Assembly: GCF_901000735.1 (NCBI RefSeq)
Contig: NC_081542.1
Coordinates: 12,299,180 to 12,363,179 of the forward strand
From: Corylus avellana
Taxonomy: Eukaryota; Streptophyta; Magnoliopsida; Fagales; Betulaceae
DNA: 64,000 nt
Direction: 5' to 3'
Of the stretch, positions 60,301-64,000 are shown one piece after another (within the stretch, counting starts at the first letter, position 1; the number at the start of each line of letters is the position of its first letter). Made by a program: the position numbers and the translations under genes. The notes beneath the pieces were generated by a model. The model worked only from the letters and a program-made list of their open reading frames with translations. It did not search any database and had not been told where the DNA came from.

Positions 60301-60941
60301 ACGTAGACTGGCCTTTAAGGCATCTATTAAAACTTTCATGCATAGGCTTTTGAAACCCTTGCATCAAAAAAACATTTAAGCAGATATATTTCTCTGACGT
60401 TGCATTGTTTTGTATCATTCTTAAATTAAAAAGCAATGATTCTTGGATACTTCTCAACTCTACAAGACATGATCTTGTCTGATAACATTTTCACTTTGTG
60501 TGATATTTTCATTTCGTTTGTCACAGGTGTATGGTAGATAGATTTGGATGGTGCAACCATTCGTCCTATCAACTGGTTACTTCTTGTGTTTTCTACCTCT
60601 TTCTTTCTCTGCTTATTCTTGTTCTTCTTCGTTATAATATTTCGTTATAATATAATGTAATTATGAAGAGTAAATATCTTTAGAAGAGTATTATACGATT
60701 AATTCAACGACTAAAACAGTCGTATAATAGTCTACAAAATAGCATTACTCAATTATAAATTTCACTGCTCGTCTGGTTACTACCTAAAACATCATAGTTG
60801 TATAGCTATTAATTTGAATACAAATATCTTTTTGGGCCAGTTGGACAAAGATTGAATCACTTGTGGTTTTTTACTTTTTAATATCAATATTGATAATTGA
60901 GAAGAATGTGCTTCACAAAAGCCATCATTTACAGAGAAAAT
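57327..60941. other. Intergenic region between convergent NAA20 and CPS
   Basis: NAA20 and CPS converge on this 3.6-kb stretch. I find no supported gene. It contains CT microsatellites (58888-58912 and 59889-59910), T/A runs and a foldback element (60668-60750). A GC-richer patch at 58430-58740 (AGGCAGCAGCACGCAGACTG, GGGGGCCCCCCACC) could be a promoter/leader or a non-coding transcript, but nothing identifies it. Confidence 0.5.
60668..60750. mobile_element. Small foldback element (GAGTAATGCTATTTTGTAGA family)
   Basis: GTATTATACGATTAATTCAA and the inverted CGTATAATAGTC pair across CGACTAAAACAGTCG. Outer GAGTAA and TTACTC also pair. Same family as 63571-63749. Confidence 0.6.
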
Positions 60942-62444
60942 TCAAACTACTCTTTCAAATAGTACTTTGGCAATGTGGAAGTTGATAGTCCCTTGATCAC
61001 AATAGGCTGCATAATAAAAACTTTTTGCTATTGCAAGAAATGTATGCTTGGTTTCAGAATCAATATCGTCATCTGAGGAGTTCTGGAGCACCAACTGGAC
61101 AAGTTCTTGCATGTTGGATTCTATGTCGGGGTTTGTGATGCTGTCATCACATGAAGAGTGACTGCCATGGTTGTTGTATACCTGCTAGATTTGGAAGATT
61201 AGCGTATCAGAAAGCAACCTAACCTCTTTGCAATGAAGGAATTGGGTAGTGAAAGACGTTTACAAGTTACAACCATGCAAATGAAAGTTGCATGCATTTA
61301 GTGAAAAGCTATCAACTCATTAATTGAGGTCCCTACCACATACAAAGCTGCTATACCTTTCACAAACCCTTGGTCTCTTCTTGGGCCCTACCAAATAAAA
61401 AGCTACGGGTTTGGAATCTCTGAGAGAGTTTATATAAAATTCATTTTAAGCTATCCGTCCACCTATATACTAGGGTAGGCGACCTAGTTTCATATAAAAT
61501 CTCTCATATGTACTGTCAAAATTGCTAACAATTTTGACACTAATTACTAGATATCCTTATCTAAAGATGCAATAGTACCTTTCACAAAAATACCTCTACA
61601 ACCCAAAGGGAATGCTTTTTTTTACAAACAACCCATATTGTTTTGTGTTCAGAAAAATACCAAACATGTAAAATAACATCTTACAAAGTTAAATTTCAAG
61701 ATTAATGTAGGGGTCATCAAATGTCACCATAATTTGTTAGTGGTCTATTTAAAAAGCTTGAAATAGTGTATTTAATCATTTAATCAATATTTTAATACCA
61801 ACTTTCACGTGTAGGTTCAAACTTCTCTCTTAATAAGTAAAGTCTAGCACGTAAGATATCTATTATTTAACTTAAATGAAATGGTGAATGATATCTGTTA
61901 ATCATCATTTATCTCAAAAGTTTAAACTGATAAAATATAATAAATAGCTAGTGTTATTGGATTGGGTAGTAAGAGACAACTATACATAGGGCATTGTTTT
62001 TGTACTTTTAAAATTTTATTTGTTGGTTTGTACTGAAATGCCCCAAGAAAAAGCATGCAACTCTGCTTTTTACAGCATGCTTCTAGGCCAGAGCAGAAGA
62101 CTATGAAATCTACGCAGAAAATGATGAAATCAATTGAAAATGGCGACAGAAGAGCATGCAGCCAAAATAACAAAAATAAAATAAAATAAAAAAATATCCA
62201 AAAAGAAGGCTTTGTCGAATGTGCAGAGGGATTGTCGTGTCTCTCACTAACCTTGTTGTTTTGGTAAAAACAAAGTTGATAGTATAATCTGTTGATTTGG
62301 TCGGACAGTCGCAGATATTGAGGATGGGACAAAAGCTCCTCCTTAGCCGAGCGGCCAGCGGTGAGATTTATCATATGCGCTACCAACTCTGCCTCTCCTT
62401 TGTGCCTATCGCCTTCCCTATGCCACTTCACCAACCACTTTTCC

Positions 62445-62480
<36 letters not shown>

Positions 62481-62540
62481 ACAAAAAAAACAAAAATCCC
62501 ACCAAATTAAAAAAACCATTACAATTGCTTTGTTAGATTG

Positions 62541-62584
<44 letters not shown>

Positions 62585-63163
62585 TAAGAATATTATGCTA
62601 TCAAAGCATTCTAACAATATATATATATATAGAAAAATAATTGGGGTATACTATAATTCACTTAGAAACTCACGTGACAGATCACATGAGTATCACATGG
62701 TACAACACACACTTTTATATATATAATTTCACTGGTAAATTTAATTGTTTAATTCTTAATATAGTAGCTGTCATACGGACTACCATGTTAGTTTGTAAAA
62801 GACTTACAATAAAAGTCGTCATGGCCGGGCAGACCTCAAAATTTTAAAATTAACTTTTTACCTTAAAGAAAAAAAAAAAAAACCATTCTTTTCAGTTTTG
62901 TCTGCCGCACCTTAAAATTATAATTCTGCCCTCGAAAGAAAGCAATAATATACCTTTAATTGAAAATAGATATGGATGAGAAGACTTTATTATAATAAGT
63001 CTGAGAAGCGTGGAGAAGTTGTCCAAAGTAACTCACCGATCGTCGTAAAGGGTGGCTAATATCTTGAGCGTGAGAAACCAGAGCCTCAAATGAGAGATAG
63101 TTTAGGGTTTGAAGCAAGGTCCCCACCAGTCCGAGCCCTCCACCCTTGTTCGTATTTGACCTT
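60942..63163 (-). CDS. CPS: ent-Copalyl diphosphate synthase, C-terminal exons (partial)
   Basis: Three exons, about 63163-63037, 62446-62252 and 61181-60942, give the last ~186 residues of a class II diterpene cyclase (usual length about 800). CPS cyclises geranylgeranyl diphosphate to ent-copalyl diphosphate in plastids, the first committed step to gibberellins. The family C-terminal order is present: [20 protein letters not shown] and [12 protein letters not shown]; then [31 protein letters not shown]; then [40 protein letters not shown] and [18 protein letters not shown]. Joins CGATCG|GTGAGT to ATATAG|TGGGAA and AACAAG|GTTAGT to TAGCAG|GTATAC keep phase. The first exon's left boundary (acceptor TATGGAG|AAGG) is tentative. 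This is the catalytically vestigial alpha domain; the DXDD site is upstream, beyond the window. A paralogue in specialised diterpene metabolism is possible. Confidence 0.84.
62448..62476. repeat. (AT)n microsatellite abutting a CPS splice acceptor
   Basis: An AT run fills the position of the polypyrimidine tract directly before the ATAG|TGG acceptor of the penultimate CPS exon (exon starts 62446). A second AT run lies at 62543-62582. Confidence 0.95.
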
Positions 63164-64000
63164 CTCCATACACAAAAATCACATCAATATCACTTTATTT
63201 AGGGCATGCCAGACACTTAGAATAATTTTCATTTTGGACTTTCTGACTTCCCATGCATATGAATATATATGACTTTTCATGAATGACCATAGCCCATAGT
63301 CCATAGAGTTATATATATATATATATATGGCAGACACTAATTACCACCAATATTGCATTTTGGACTTCTAAATTTTGGTATGCACGGCTACTTATCCTTT
63401 GATACATGCACCCTCATTGTTTGAGCCACTTTTATCCATATTGAGCAATGAGCTTAATTATCCCTTGTGGGTTTCCTCTTACTAGATATTTCTGAATTTC
63501 AATTCTTGGGGAACTCCCATTTTTATAGCTAATTATTTTCTTGCATGTTTCTTTGTTCTATCTAGAATAAAGAGTAATGCTATTTAGTCGATTGTTATAC
63601 GATTCTCATAAAATTTGATGATGTGGTACGTAGTAAAATATTAGATCATAAGTAATAAAAATAAAAAGATTCAAAATTTGATTTTTATTGTCGTGTCATC
63701 CTAATTATATAGCAGTAATATAAAAATCTGCTATACTTAGCATTACTCTATATAACTGCACTAACGTGTCACATTAATCCAATTATATAAAAGTGAGATG
63801 AGAATTGAATATGTAAAGTAGCTACATCAGAAAATGCTTATTTAAGTGAAATAGAAAAAAGACAAAGACCTACCAAACCAAGATCAATAAATAAAATAAG
63901 ATTAAGAAAAAACAAAATTCGAGTCATATATGAAACACCACTTGGGAGTTATGTCGTCCATGCAGAACAGACAGTATTATGAGTGAAGCAAAAAAACAAC
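63164..64000. other. Probable CPS intron running off the window
   Basis: No further CPS exon (expected just upstream: the region ending ...RRAFVNEF in homologues) could be read on the minus strand. Contents are AT-rich with a (TA)n run at 63309-63327 and the MITE at 63571. The missing exons are presumably beyond 64000. Confidence 0.5.
63571..63749. mobile_element. Small MITE with AGAGTAATGCT ends
   Basis: AGAGTAATGCT and AGCATTACTCT are perfect 11-bp inverted termini of a 179-bp non-coding element. Related shorter copies occur at 60668-60750 and 36492-36685. It would lie in a CPS intron. Confidence 0.75.

Noticed and set aside
62330..62400. tRNA-like words (GGCAGAGTTGGTAGCGC) on the minus strand
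   Set aside because: They are codons of the CPS exon (GEAELVAHM) and do not fold into a tRNA.

Overview
The window is nuclear DNA of a flowering plant. It is AT-rich with long poly(A)/poly(T) runs and microsatellites, its genes have GT-AG introns, and it is dense in plant-type transposons. The genes belong to conserved eukaryotic or plant families. A woody rosid (perhaps Fagales-like) is my guess from the repeat style only, not something the sequence proves.

I rebuilt nine gene models or fragments by joining exons whose reading frame and family match continue across splice sites. From left to right they are: (1) a single-exon DUF868 gene, + strand, 5396-6310. (2) A three-exon gene for a predicted plastid membrane protein related to cyanobacterial DUF6737 proteins, - strand, 12559-8376. 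(3) WDR5, a histone H3K4 methylation scaffold, - strand, 17367-15994, two exons. (4) A 12-exon F-box/leucine-rich-repeat protein, - strand, 25868-20827, with one GC-AG intron. (5) PRP18, a splicing factor, - strand, 41611-36827, two exons around a 3.5-kb intron. (6) The first exon of a bHLH transcription factor and (7) a captured WDR11 gene fragment, both inside that PRP18 intron, which also holds a 100-N assembly gap. (8) NAA20, the NatB N-terminal acetyltransferase catalytic subunit, + strand, 44722-57326, six exons spread over 12.6 kb by retrotransposon insertions. (9) The last three exons of an ent-copalyl diphosphate synthase (CPS), - strand, 63163-60942, whose upstream part lies beyond the window.

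The sequence between 25.9 and 36.8 kb has no intact gene and is a layered transposon region. It holds two inverted hAT-type non-autonomous elements with 8-bp target duplications, TAA-flanked MITEs in tandem, a 9-bp-TSD long-TIR element with a tRNA-derived SINE inside it, a palindromic pair of FAR1/MULE-derived arms, a CACTA end and a LINE RNase H remnant. Elsewhere there are 5'-truncated L1-type LINEs (several with clear target duplications), a solo LTR, more SINEs and several small TIR families.

The genes are unrelated housekeeping and development genes (chromatin, splicing, N-acetylation, protein degradation, gibberellin-type diterpene cyclisation) and do not form a pathway cluster. The most unusual structure is a 1.04-kb element with terminal inverted repeats at 38608-39643 that carries a still-open piece of WDR11 inside the PRP18 intron, beside a bHLH exon on the same strand.
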